NCBI GenBank assembly: GCA_021018995.1
Contig: CM037587.1
Span: 72,187,604-72,251,603 of the forward strand
Source: Chloranthus sessilifolius
Lineage: Eukaryota > Streptophyta > Magnoliopsida > Chloranthales > Chloranthaceae
Length of the DNA: 64,000 nt
Reading direction: 5' to 3'
The position numbers and the translations under genes are program-made. Position 1 is the stretch's first letter. The number at the start of each line of letters is the position of its first letter. Shown here piece by piece: positions 22,558-33,484 of the stretch. Below the pieces are notes generated by a model that worked only from the letters and a program-made list of their open reading frames with translations, was not told the DNA's origin and did not search any database.

Positions 22558-24695
22558 TGTTGGTGATTTCCAGTGTGCTGATTTAGTGTGTAATGAAAAG
22601 AAACAACAGAGATGGATTCAACACATCTAAAATATCCTAGACCTGCAAGATACAGGGTCCTTTGTAGAAAGTTTTTAAAGTAAGTAAGGGAAAGTCCACA
22701 GAGAGGTGGTTTGGAATCGAGTAAATCTCCATATCTGTAAGAGATCTAGCACCCTAGCTATTACTAATTTAGCTAAAAGATAGGGGAGAAGTTTGGATAG
22801 GGTTGTCACTTAAACTAACTACAATTAAAATGCAGATTATCTTAGATCGAATTTGAAGCCTCAGATCTTATAGATGGAAGGTTTAAAAACTCAAAAGATG
22901 GAGAAGAACAACTTGGAGGTTGTTTTCACTGCAATTAGATTGAGCTAAGCATATTACAGGGGTTCAAAAGCACACAAGTCCCTCGGCTGGCCACAAGCAC
23001 AGCTGCAGGGTATAAATTCCACTTAAAATCACAGGATCCACCTGGCCTTAAGGCTATGATCTGTCCACTTTAATGGTCACAGACAATCCTATAGGCTTTA
23101 TCGAATCCATGGATTACAGCAGATGAATCTAATTGAGGTCTGAGCTCAGATTTACCTTAAGGTTATGATCTGTCCACTTTAATGGTCACAGATCATCCTA
23201 GAGATCTCCTACAAAGCCATAGCCTCAATTAGAACAATTAAAACCACTATAGATGCTACAATTTCTAGGTCACAGATGCAGAAAATTACAGGGATATCAT
23301 ATCCAGGGAATTCAGATGATATCAAAGAAGTCTACCAGTTAAGTGGGTGAGCTGATCATGCAACTCCTCTACACAAATCTGATCAAGCACCAAAAGGAAT
23401 CAAAAGAGCTTTAGATCTAATTAAAATATTGAAAACAACATTTACATTGCAAACAAGGTCACTCTTACAATGGAATGCTCTCAGATATGTAGTCTGTGCA
23501 GCAATTAACCCCAGCAACACTCTTAACCTTACCCAATCACAGATCTAACTCACTCCTTATTGTTCCTAGGGAATTAGCCAACCATGGTTGGGCTAAAGGA
23601 AGGAAAATAGAATCTCGCTGCAAGCTCTGATCTCAAGGAAATTGTCCAAAATTTCGATCCGCCCAATGGCAATTGGGGATCTCTATATATAGCTTTCTCC
23701 TCTATTTTTCTCGCCAAAAATCTCTTCTAGAAGGTTCTTAGATTTTGTTATAGTTCTATTAAAGCATGTGGGTCGGTTAGGGTTTTCTAGCGTATCTTCT
23801 AGAACGTCGCGCCGGTCACCAAAGTGCCTCGGTTTGCGTGCAGTAGGTTACCAAGTCTCAGGGTGTGCATAACATAGTTCTGAGAAGTTCATCACATGAT
23901 TTTGACAAGTTGGAGAAGCTTCCGACAGGTTAAAATTAGGCTTGTAGCCCCTTTCGATAGGTTCCCTGGTCTCTTCGATAGGATGAATTTTCTCTTTGAA
24001 GCTTCAGGGTCCTCAGCCCATTATCTGGAGTATACGATAGGTTCGCTGAGTAGTTCGATAGGTCTAGAGGTCCTTTTCGACAGGTTCAGCTCTACATGCC
24101 GTCATCCCGATGGGTTGGCTCTCATTCCTATCGAAAGGCTTAAGCACCCTTTGATAAGTTCAATTCCAGCATCTTCATTTCGATAGGTTCAGGAGGCCTT
24201 CGATAGGTTTCCTTTTTTCTCCTCAGGCAAGCTTTCGATAAGATGAGCTTTCTCTTTCATTCATCTGCTCGACAGGTTCAGGGATCCTATCGAATTGCTC
24301 TATCTACACGAATTCTTCCTTCTTCATCCTTCAGATCCTGTCGAAACTTCTTTAACTGCACGAATTCTTCCTTTCTCTGCTTTCAGCTCCTGTCGAACTC
24401 TTCAGGTGACCAATCGATAGGACGTTTTCAACCTATTCTCACTTTCTTCACCTTACCCTACTGCAACCACGCGCTCCAAGGGTTCAATGATGTGCTACCC
24501 TTTGGTGTGCTATTGCTGAGTTCGTCTTGTGCTGAGAGATGGCTCCTTGTTGGGCATTCTTGAGTGCTTTTCTTCCTTAGTATCTTCTTTTATTGTTGTC
24601 TACAAAATACACTTGACAAGGGCTTATTAGTGTGCTCACAGGTCTATCAATGGTCAGGTTATAAGGTGAAAAGTGGCATTTTTCACCACTTAACT
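22558..24695 (+). mobile_element. Solo LTR C inserted in O1, flanked by GTGGG
   Basis: Comparison with O2 (60670-60700) shows a 2138-base insertion here, flanked by the direct repeat GTGGG (22553-22557 and 24696-24700). It starts TGTTGGTGAT and ends TCACCACTTAACT, so the 3' end deviates from CA. A TATA box (TATATATA) is at 23684-23691. No coding capacity, primer site or polypurine tract is inside, so it is a solo LTR. The start resembles Ty1/copia LTRs, but the lineage is not certain. Confidence 0.75.
23918..24425. repeat. Array of about 17 TTCGATAGGTTC-like motifs in LTR C
   Basis: Variants TTTCGATAGGTTC, TTCGACAGGTTC, CGATAAG, and inverted CTATCGAAAGG / CCTGTCGAA occur about every 30 bases. 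The array starts about 230 bases downstream of the TATA box, within the R/U5 leader. Motifs occur in both orientations. Confidence 0.85.
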
Positions 24696-26040
24696 GTGGG
24701 TCTGAGACCTGCTATTCCGGTAGGGTGTGGTGGCAAAGGCACCTGGTGAATATTCGCATGATGGTTTGCTTAGGTGGGTGCAGGGGGAATGATCTTCCCA
24801 GCATTGATTAAATTTAGGATTGCGTGCTTCAATGGAAAGTAGTGATCAGTTTAGTGACCCGGACCCTGGTGGAAATTATAATAAGTATTCGAGTCAAAAT
24901 TATATGGAATCGGATTAGGAGGAGGTCGTAGTTGGAGCGCAGCTACTAATCCCTTTTCAACTAATAAAGGTAAAAGTACACATAAAGATTTCCCCAAGGG
25001 TGTAAAAACATGTTCATAATGGGCTCTCCTCTCTGGGGTCATTTGTACCCCCTGTCCATTCCCTGCTCTTTGCACTAGCCCTGGTCTGACGGGAGCTAGT
25101 TACGCAGCCTTAAACTAAAAGGGGACTACATTGTTATTGGGATTGGTATTGGTCATATTCTGCACCTCTGCCTCTGTCCTCTTGTCGTTCTTCTGCTCAA
25201 TAAACCTCCTAGCCCCACTAGGTCCCCGTGAAGCTTTCTTGCTGAGTCGTCCTTCCCTGATGGCATCCTCACAGCGGTTGGTGTTTCTTACCATATCAAC
25301 AAAATTGGACTGCTTTTGGTAGACAAGAAAATCAGAAATTACTGGCAGAGTGTTCTTTGAAATCATCTCTATCTGCTCATTGTCTAGTATTATATTTCTG
25401 ACTTGAGCTGCCAGTGCTCTCCAATGCCCCAAATAGTCGTTGAAGGTCTTGTTGGGATTCTGTTTCAACCGGGATAAAACGGACTTGTGCGGTTCAATTT
25501 CAGTATTATAGACATACTATTCTCGGAACAACTACGTCAAGTCTTTCCATGTCTTCATCATGGACGGTTCAAGAGATGTAAACCATCTCAGAGTTGGACC
25601 GGTCAAGCTTTTTTGAAAGACTTTTATTAGCAGTCTCTCGTCCCCCCGTACTGGTACATGTCCCCACAATAGGACTTGAGTTGTGCAATCGAGTTGCCCG
25701 TGCCATTGTACTTGTCGAATATTGGCATTTTAAATTTGGGGGGAAGGGGGACCTCGGCAAACAGACAAATCCGTAAAATCAGTGGCATGGATTTCAGCAC
25801 CACCCATTTTCAACAACTGTTTCTGGATCTTGTCCAACTGCTCCCTTAACTGTGTGATTCTTTAGACATGGGGACTACTTTTTTAACAGCCGGTCGGGAC
25901 TCACTCTGGGCTATCAAGGGTGGGGTAACCATAAGTGGAGGATTAACAGTGGTCACTACCCCGACATAGGCACCACTATTTCTGATCTCGTCCTCCTCAT
26001 ACTGTTGATCTATGTAAGGTGCAGTGAGGATGAGATTCTC
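24696..26040 (-). pseudogene. O1 gag core, decayed
   Basis: Capsid-type segments include MKQNPNKTFNDYLGHWRALA (25468 downward), NEQIEMISKNTLPVISDFLV and RCEDAIREGRLSKK. Then comes EHVFTPLGKSLCVLLPLLVE, LRPPPNPIPYNFDSNTYYNF and HQGPGH, the Ogre/Tat gag C-terminus. Stops and frameshifts are frequent. The homologous O2 region is 60801-61860. Confidence 0.8.
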
Positions 26041-26722
26041 AAACTATTCTTCCATGGACTGGATGGGATTGGATTGGATATGGGTTGGGTGAGCCCCTTG
26101 AATGTAAGGGAGGTGTTGTGGGATGATGGGATGAGTGGTAGTTTGGTTTAGGGGTGGGGCCTGATGGGGGCCATTGGATATGGGGGAAGGTTTGGATATG
26201 GCCTTGGGGTGTGGGGCCATGGGAAAATTGGGTCTGAGGTATGGCATGGGTTTGACCCGGTTGTGAAGGTTGGGGGTGGGAAGAATTTTGGAGGTATTGT
26301 GGAGGATATGAGTATGGGGTTTGAGCCATAAGGCCTTGGTAAGTTTGGGCTTAGGTAAAGGTTGTGGGATTTGGGGGATCTTGGCCCATTAGGACTTGAT
26401 GGGTATGGCCCATTGAGTTTTGGATGGTTTGGGCCATGGGCCATTGGTGGGTATGGGCCTGGGCCAGATGGGTCTCGACTATGGGACCTTAGGTATGTGG
26501 GTCTAGCCCATTGGGTTTTGAGGGGTATGGGCCATGGGCCCTTGGAGGGTATGGGCCATGGACTTTTGGAGGGTTTGGGCTTGAGCCAAATGGGTTATGG
26601 GCCCTTTATGTACGTGGTTGGGTCTATTGGGTTTTGAGGGGTATGGGCCATGGGCCATTGGTGGGTTTGGGCCATGGGCCCTTGATGGGTATGGGCCATG
26701 GGCTCTTGGGTATGGGTGATGG
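26041..26722 (-). pseudogene. O1 gag N-terminal proline/histidine-rich repeats (part 1)
   Basis: Low-complexity minus-strand coding sequence (PHP-, GPNP-, AHGP-rich) merges into a 24-base minisatellite at 26380-26722. The rest of the repeat lies on the other side of chromovirus A (38012 onward). The plus-strand open frames here are by-products of the repeat. Confidence 0.7.
26380..26722. repeat. 24-bp GC-rich minisatellite (GTATGGGCCATGGGCCCTTG)
   Basis: Tandem 24-base units such as G(T/G)(A/T)TGGGCCATGGGCC(C/A)TTGGAGG encode an eight-residue minus-strand repeat. The array is split by chromovirus A and resumes at 38012-38110. O2 has the same array at 62380-62790. Confidence 0.85.
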
Positions 26723-26767
26723 TGTAACAACCCCAGATTTTCGGAACCATATAAGCCACATGCCACG

Positions 26768-26869
26768 CACGTGTATGTGTGGTTCATAAGGAACCCTGGG
26801 TCAACATATACACACGGTGTGTATATGTGTATAACATATTATATTTTTCCTTTCCTTTCACTATATAAG
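26768..26869 (+). promoter_or_regulatory. LTR A promoter: G-box, 23-bp palindrome and TATA in an inverted repeat
   Basis: In order there is a CACGTG-type box (GCACGTGT, 26768-26775), a perfect palindrome at 26805-26827 (arms CATATACACAC and GTGTGTATATG around one G), and a TATA box TATATAAG (26862-26869) enclosed by TTTCACT..AGTGAAA. The same arrangement is in the 3' LTR (palindrome 35891-35913). Confidence 0.75.
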
Positions 26870-27263
26870 TGAAAGTGGAGAGAAGTATCTCCCCTACGTA
26901 ACATCATGTTAACCTAAATAGAGAGGAGGAAAATAGAGAAAGAGAAAAGAGAGACTTGTAGGGAGGAAGGGCTAAGGCCTTGTTGGAGTGTAAACCGGTG
27001 GAAGACCCGGAGAGAAGGTCGAACCAGAACCGTAGAGATCTCTTCGTTTCTAACAGGATTAGAACGTTGGATCGAGCCGACTACGAAATCCGCCGATTTA
27101 GGTAAGAGATAATGCTTGAGAAGTGCTTAGGTATGTCTTAATGATAACCTACAATGTTTAGGGGCAATGGCCGATTAATTTTATTTAAGGTTTAAATAAA
27201 TAGAATAGATTTCTTGAATAAAATCACGAAGTAAAGGTTTCGCCTCGCCGAAGCGATCTAAAC

Positions 27264-27486
27264 GTCTCGCTCGAGCGAGGACAGAATGTATAACCTGGGA
27301 ATAGTGCATTCCGGGCTCGCTCGAGCGAGACCCATATTGAAAGAGTAGGCTCGCGCGAGCGAGGTAATCCGACACCTCGTTTTAACTGCTCGAGCGAGGA
27401 TAAGAGGCCGCTCGAGCGAGGCTTCTCAACCACTCGAGCGAGGTTAAGAGGTTGCTTGAGCGAGGCTAAGCAACCGCTCGAGCGAT
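27264..27486. repeat. Array of eight CTCGAGCGAG palindromes in 5' LTR A
   Basis: Copies of (GCTCGC)TCGAGCGAG occur near 27265, 27314, 27350, 27388, 27410, 27432, 27454 and 27475, with variants CTCGCGCGAG and CTTGAGCGAG. The best copies extend to the 14-base palindrome CTCGCTCGAGCGAG. The array is about 400-620 bases downstream of the TATA box and after the splice donor. Confidence 0.92.
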
Positions 27487-28953
27487 ACACCAAAACTAAA
27501 ATTTAGTTCTTTTATGTATAAAAATATACCTCATGTTAACTATGCGCTCAAGGAGTGCTAGTGACCACTAATGACCATTCTAAGGCATGTCTTTTTGCAT
27601 GAAATGTAGATTGACGTAAGATCGGTACGTGTCATCACTACGAGAAGGGGCCACTGGGTTTTGCCTTGAGGTAGGGAACCTTATCGAAACATGTACATTG
27701 TTCAGTTTCGCATATGTGTAGTACAGATTTAATTGCTAAACTAAGTATCTCATCATGCCACATAAATAGAGCGTGTGTGTGTTGACTTCAGAAAATGAAG
27801 CCAGAGGTCCCAAGGGGACGCAAGAACTACAAGATGAATACCTAGATGATACAACATATCAGTAGCATCCCAGGGGTGCAGATGAGAATCAGTGGGGAAA
27901 AGAAAGTAAAGTGATAAGGCCTAATATATTAAAAATTAGCACAATCACGGTGAATAACTACATGTAAGGCACACTTGATATTTTTGTTATTTAAGGTTTG
28001 TTTAGAATACCCCACCGACGTGGCGGGATACCCACGACTGACTCGGCAGGATATCCGTGACCGGTATGGCGGTTAATCCATATACAGTAGCACATCCCAG
28101 GGATGTAGATTTAACAGTAGACCCCGCCACCTAGGAGAAAGGGGCTTGGGGCAGTATTCCCAGGGAATGCAAAAATTGATAACTGTCTAGTTAGACGACG
28201 ATGGTGGGTATTCCATCGGGGCTCGATGCTATATTGCTCGGGGACTATTTAAGTTAAAGAGTTAAGTTATTAGGCTGGAATCACAACTAAACTAGTAAGA
28301 TGAGAAAGAATAAAACTATGTAAAGTAAGTAGTGGTGTTCACCTTTTCCTTCAGTTATTTCGAATGCCTCCCAGATAGTGATAGCAGATAAACTATACTT
28401 TTCTTTTACTGCACAACATATATGTCAGAATTAATCTATATATTCTTTACGTTTCCCTATTGAGCTAGGGTGTAGCTCATCCCTTAGACTATACGTCGCG
28501 GGCAACATGCATGACAACAGTTTGAGGCGTTGATCCTAAGGGTTTGGATTTCGCAGACGGAGAAGAGTTAGAACCTCCTCCCGAGGAATTCTTTTAGAAG
28601 TGCTTTACGTTTAGAAGTGGTGAGTAGAGAGTACTCGTGGCTTGACATGTCAAGTCCTTTCTTTTAAATGTAATTAAATACTATACTTTTCTTTTGCCAA
28701 ACTATCAAAGGTGATAAGATTATCATTTATGGGTCAAGGTAGTTCCTCTGCTCTTGAATTGGCATGAGACTGGACGATGCACATTAGTTGCTAGACCTTA
28801 TTGAAATATGGAGACTAAATTGATTTGAAGCTTGGTAATTTAAATTGTTGACTTTTAATCGTTATGTGATGTTCCGCTTAGATTTAAGGTGCATGACCTC
28901 GAAGGTCGTGCTGATGGCAGATTTTTGAGTAACGAAAATCGGGCTATCCCAGT

Positions 28954-28965
28954 TGGTATCAGAGC
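28954..28965 (+). other. Chromovirus A primer binding site (tRNA-Met type)
   Basis: TGGTATCAGAGC starts two bases after the LTR end. This is the usual initiator-tRNA-Met complementary site of plant chromoviruses. Confidence 0.92.
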
Positions 28966-29052
28966 TGTTTCTTCTAGAAATTCTGGCAATCATTCTTTTG
29001 TCAGAGCATAGGGACTTCTGCTGACGAAAGTTCATTTCATATGCAGGTCGTG

Positions 29053-30436
29053 ATGTCTTCGGGAAGGAGAGGTCGACCAAGGGGTGGTCATGATAGGAAC
29101 TTCAGCGATGAGGTGAGTTCATCTCAACGAACCTGATCGTTGGGAGAAAGAGAAATTCCCGAGAGTAGTAGTCAAGGGAACAAGGAACAAACCGAAATTC
29201 ACGATCGAGACCGTCAGGGTAAAGATCAGAGAGAACAAGATAGGATCAGGGAGAGAAATGAAGAGAGAGAGGAGCGTCAGAGGATGATGCACACTATGGA
29301 AACCATGGCGGCTGCCATGGCAGCATCCTTGTCAGCCCAAAATACTGGTAATCAGCACCAACTACCTACATCTCCGGTAGTGCCAACACCCCCAGCAGCT
29401 TTGGCATTTACGGAATTCTGGAGGATGAGACCTCCAAACTTTTCAGGGCAAGCAGACACTATGGCTGCTGAAAATTGGCTAAGTGAGATGGAAAAGCTTT
29501 TCAACGTACTCACTTACACGGAAGATGAGAGCGTCTGTTGGGCGGCGTACATGTTAGATGGGGAGGCTGGACCTTGGTGGAAGTCTGTGTCGCGAACTAG
29601 GGCTCAGGAGAGCCCAAATACGCCATGGACGTGGAATGAATTCGTGGAAGAATTCAATAAACAGTATTTCCCGGAAGTGGTGAGAAATCAGATGGAAGTA
29701 CAGTTTTTACAACTCCAACAGAGAAACATGACAGTAAGGGAATACGGAGTGGAGTTCATGAGACTTGCTCGTTTCGCTTCCGACTATGTGGTTACAGAAG
29801 CGATGAAAACAAAGAGGTTTCAACAAGATTTGAGGCCAGATATTCGAGGAGGAGTTGCTCCAGTTCAGCTGAAAACTTACGGAGAGGTTATGAGTAAGGC
29901 ACTAGTAGTGGAAGAAGAGAACAACAACCGCTACTGTCAAAGGGAACAACAAGGAAGAACAAACGTGGATCAGAACAGAACTGGGAACTATGAGCCAATA
30001 AACAAAAAGCCAAGATTCATAGTACAAAATCAGAAATAACCGTTTCAAGCAGGATATGGGAGACTGACACAACAGAGCACATATCAAAAGTTTCCATTTT
30101 CGGCATCAGGGAGACCGATGAGATATGAGAACCTTGCCATTTCTAATGGAGCTGCGATAACACAAGGCTTCTCACGAGCTGCATCTTCAACATTAAGGGA
30201 TACTTGTGCCAAGTGTGGCAAGTCCCACAAAACAGCTGATTGCAGACAAGGGATGCGAGGTTGTTTTAAATGTGGCAAGATGGGCCACATGATTAAGGAC
30301 TGTCCTGAGGCAAACAAGGAGAAGACAACTTCAGGTTCGATGTCACGACCAATTCAAGCAAGGAAAACGGTCGTGCAAGGGAGAGCCTATGCAGTCACTG
30401 CTCAGGAAGCAGGGAACGTGCATGACGTCATCCAAG
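29053..30436 (+). pseudogene. Chromovirus A gag with two zinc knuckles
   Basis: The probable start is ATG at 29053 (MSSGRRGRPRGG). An in-frame TGA lies at 29134 and a TAA at 30037. The capsid domain contains FSGQADTMAAENWLSEMEKL and GEAGPWWKS; the segment TPWTWNEFVEEFNKQYFPE follows. Two zinc knuckles follow: CAKCGKSHKTADC and the canonical CX2CX4HX4C CFKCGKMGHMIKDC. The start at 29053 is preferred because it lies just after the leader and keeps the frame; the first 27 codons are basic. Confidence 0.88.
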
Positions 30437-30617
30437 GTGAGAAATTTTTTAATTTAAGAAATTTCATTCCTTTAGATAGAGGGGGTGCATTCAATAGAAA
30501 TAGTGTAGTTTCTTTGCTAAACACTAAAGTTATTCGTGAACTAGGGATGGAAAAGGATGTGTAAATTTTTGTATGAATGTATGTGTACTATAGGTACTTT
30601 AACCATGTATGAGAAAG
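30437..30617 (+). other. 181-bp intron-like insertion between gag and protease
   Basis: The segment begins GTGAGAA directly after the coding triplet run ATCCAAG and ends GAGAAAG before GATGTG. Its removal would join the gag frame with the protease frame. Its length is not a multiple of three and it contains stops. It ends in a short direct repeat, with AAAGGATGTGT near 30553 and again at 30614. It may be a true intron, a filler-DNA insertion or a splice-like relic. It is not expected in chromoviruses. Confidence 0.5.
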
Positions 30618-31106
30618 GATGTGTCTTTAGATATGACGCTAGAGTGTTGATAGACCCAGGGTCTACCCACTCATTCGTCACCCCACGATTTGCCAAGAGG
30701 ATGAAGGTTGTTCCAGAGGTGCTGGACTTCGTCCTATCCGTGTCTATTCCGACTGGAGAATTTATAAATGCGGAGTTAGCTTGCAAATCCGTCATTATAG
30801 CAGTTCGAGACCTAGAGGTGCATGAATTGGAAGCAAAATTGATACTGCTGGACATGCAGGGGTTTGATGTGATCCTTGGCATGGACTGGTTGGCGCAGCA
30901 CAGTGCAACAGTCGACTGCAAGAACAAGGTCATCATTTTCAGACCCAACACAAGAAGATCATTTCGGTTTCAAGGAGTGAGGTCGTCATCTATGCCACTG
31001 ATTTCAGCAGTAAGGGCCGAGAAAATGATCAGAAAGGGGTGTGGCGGTTACTTGGCATTCTTGAAGGCTGATAAGGAAGAGAAGAATGTCATTTCGAAAA
31101 TCGGGT
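30618..31106 (+). pseudogene. Chromovirus A aspartic protease
   Basis: The active-site motif VLIDPGSTHSF is followed by GFDVILGMDWLAQHSATVDC, typical of chromovirus proteases. The domain is intact. The downstream linker ([18 protein letters not shown]) is truncated where the RT deletion begins. Confidence 0.88.
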
Positions 31107-31485
31107 GTTTAAACCACATCTGGATTCTTGCATCGTAGTGTTTGTCGATGACATTTTGATATATTCCAAGTCAGAAGAAGAACATGAGAAGCATCTAAGA
31201 CTCGCTCTACAAACTTTGCGTCAGCACAAACTTTATGCCAAACTCAACAAATGCGAGTTTTGGTTAGAAGAGGTTAGCTTTTTGGGACATGTCATCTCCA
31301 AGCATGGTGTCACAGTGGATCCGTCCAAAATCGAAGCAGTAGTGAATTGGGAACAGCCTAAGACAGTGACCGATATCCGTAGTTTCCTTGGACTGACAGG
31401 TTACTATCGACGTTTTGTAGAGGGGTTTTCAAAAATAGCGGGACCTCTCACGAGACTGACAAGGAAGGATGTGAGATTCGAATAG
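31107..31485 (+). pseudogene. Chromovirus A RT, N-terminal two thirds deleted
   Basis: The remnant starts in [20 protein letters not shown], keeping the FVDD catalytic motif, the thumb ([20 protein letters not shown]) and [20 protein letters not shown]. The preceding palm and fingers (normally about 200-250 residues, including the first catalytic aspartate) are absent. The junction with the protease linker is out of frame at about 31105. A stop lies at 31483-31485. Confidence 0.88.
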
Positions 31486-31960
31486 AGTGAGGCATGCGAG
31501 AAGAGTTTTCAAGAACTCAAAACGAGACTCACTTCAGCCCCGATAGCAATTCCTTGAGGGGGGATTCGCGATGTCTGATGATGCTTCGTACAATGGTTTG
31601 GGTTGCGTGCTCAACCAACACAAGAAAGTGATAGCTTACGGGTCAAGACAGTTGAAAGAACATGAGAAGAACTATTCGACACATGACCTAGAGTTAGCAG
31701 CAGTCATATTTGCGTTGAAGATTTGGCGACACTATTTGTACGGAGAGACCTTCGAGATTTTCACCGATCATAAAAGCCTCAGATACTTGTTCACACAGAA
31801 GGAACTAAATATGAGACAACGCAGATGGATGAAGTTTCTTAAGGACTATGACTGTTCCATACAGTATCATCCAGGTAAGGCTAACATAGTAGCCGATGCC
31901 CTAAGTCGAAAGGGTCTAGCTATGTTGGCCAGTTTGGTTCGGGGTATGCATAGATGGAAG
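31486..31960 (+). pseudogene. Chromovirus A RNase H
   Basis: After a frameshift near 31550 the frame reads [63 protein letters not shown] and ADALSRK. This is the canonical Ty3/gypsy RNase H with catalytic D-E-D positions recognisable. Confidence 0.88.
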
Positions 31961-33484
31961 TTGTTTGAAGATCTTTCGATGTATGATGCAAATATTGAGC
32001 CACGCGCCACAGGGGCCTTTTTGGCTAACATATCAGTGAGACCAGTAATATTCGAGCACATCCATGAGCTACAGATGAGGGACCCAGTGTTAATGAAGAG
32101 TCGCCAAGATGTAACCGAGGGCATCAGATCAGATTTCTCAATCAAGGAGGATGGTTCTTTGTTGTTCAAGGGTCGACTCTGTATTCCGGACAATGTTGAG
32201 CTAAAGCGAACTATCCTTGACGAGTCACATAAATCAAGTTACACGATACACCCAGGTAGCACAAGAATGTACCAAGATCTGAAAAGGAATTACTGGTGGA
32301 GAGGTTTAAAACAAGATGTAGTGGAATACGTTTCACGATGTTTGATGTGTCAACAAGTGAAGATTGATCATAGACACCCTGCAGGATTGTTGCAACCTCT
32401 GCCAATACCAGAATGGAGATGGGAATCAATATCTATGGATTTCATCGTTGGACTACCGCGTACGGCAAGGAAATATAATGCCATCTGGGTAATCGTGGAC
32501 TGACTAACCAAGTCAGCACACTTCCTACCTTACAACACGATGTATACAGCAGGAAAGCTAGCGGAACTCTATATGAAGGAAATAGTATGCCTACACGAAA
32601 TCCCAAGTAGCATTGTCTCCGATCGAGATCCATTATATACATCAAAATTCTGGAAGAAGTTTCAGGAAGGGATGGGGACACGATTAGATTTCAGTTCAGC
32701 TTTCCATCCGCAATCAGACGGACAAACAGAGCGGGTGAATCAAGTAATAGAAGACATGCTCAGAGCTTGTATGTTGGAAATGCAAGAATCGTGGGATCAA
32801 TACTTACCGTTAATCGAATTTGCATATAATAACAGTTTCCAAACAAGCATCGGAATGGCACCATATGAAGCATTATACGGAAGGCGGTGTAAATCGCCCA
32901 TCAATTGGGAGGAAACCGGTGAAAAATTTGTCTTAGGGCCCGAGTTGCTGAAAGAGAATGCTACAGTCATCTGAATCATTAGGGAGAAGCTTAAGTCGGC
33001 TCAAAGCAGACAGAAAAGCTATGCTGATATCAAGCGGACTAGCGTCGATTACAAGGTGGGAGAACACGTGTTTGTCAAGGTATCGCCTATGAAGGGCGTG
33101 ATGAGATTTGGAAAGAGGGGGAAATTGAGTCCACGATATCTTGGACCATTCGAAGTTTTGGGCCGAGTTGGCGAAGTTGCATATCGCATTGGCTTACCTC
33201 CGGTGTTCGATCGAGTACATAACGTTTTTCACGTTTCTATGCTCAGGAAATATGTGAATGATCCTTCCCACATTTTGGAGGGTCAATCACTAGAGATGTG
33301 TGAAGACATGAGTATGATAGAAGAGCCGGCAGAGGTGCTGGATAGAAAGGACCAAGTACTACGCACCAAAATCATTCCCTTAGTACTTGTTCGATGGAAG
33401 AATCATCCGACCGAAGAAGCAACATGGGAACGGGAGGATGATGTCAAAGAACAATACCCCAAGTTGTTTGAGAGGGACGATTAG
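31961..33484 (+). pseudogene. Chromovirus A integrase with GPY/F module and chromodomain
   Basis: The HHCC zinc finger is seen in [17 protein letters not shown] and [12 protein letters not shown]. The catalytic core shows D ([11 protein letters not shown]), D (VSDRDPLYTSKFW) and E (GQTERVNQVIEDML). In-frame stops occur at 32501-32503 and 32972-32974. The tail has KLSPRYLGPFEVL (GPY/F) and a chromodomain-like segment IPLVLVRWKNHPTEEATWER ending at 33484. Chromodomains direct chromovirus integration toward particular chromatin. Confidence 0.9.

Larger units (their letters stand above)
26723..28951 (+). repeat. Chromovirus A 5' LTR
   Basis: It spans 2229 bases from TGTAACAACCCC to GGCTATCCCA. 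It holds promoter motifs at 26768-26869, a splice donor TTTAG|GTAAGAG at 27101/27102, and the CTCGAGCGAG array. It is collinear with the 3' LTR with scattered substitutions and three patches of dense differences. Confidence 0.95.

Noticed and set aside
26362..26789. Open plus-strand frames over the GC-rich repeats, glycine/histidine/leucine-rich
   Set aside because: They are antisense by-products of a 24-base repeat that encodes the minus-strand gag extension. The period divisible by three keeps both strands open.
27240..27490. CTCGAGCGAG array as a CRISPR or origin iteron array
   Set aside because: It is part of a retrotransposon LTR present twice in the window. Spacing is irregular and no replication gene is associated.
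28954..28965. A tRNA gene at the primer binding site
   Set aside because: Only the short 3'-complementary stretch is present. No cloverleaf can be drawn here or elsewhere in the window.
28954..33484. Integrated pararetrovirus
   Set aside because: LTRs, tRNA-Met primer site, integrase and chromodomain are present and no movement protein is seen, so it is a Ty3/gypsy chromovirus.
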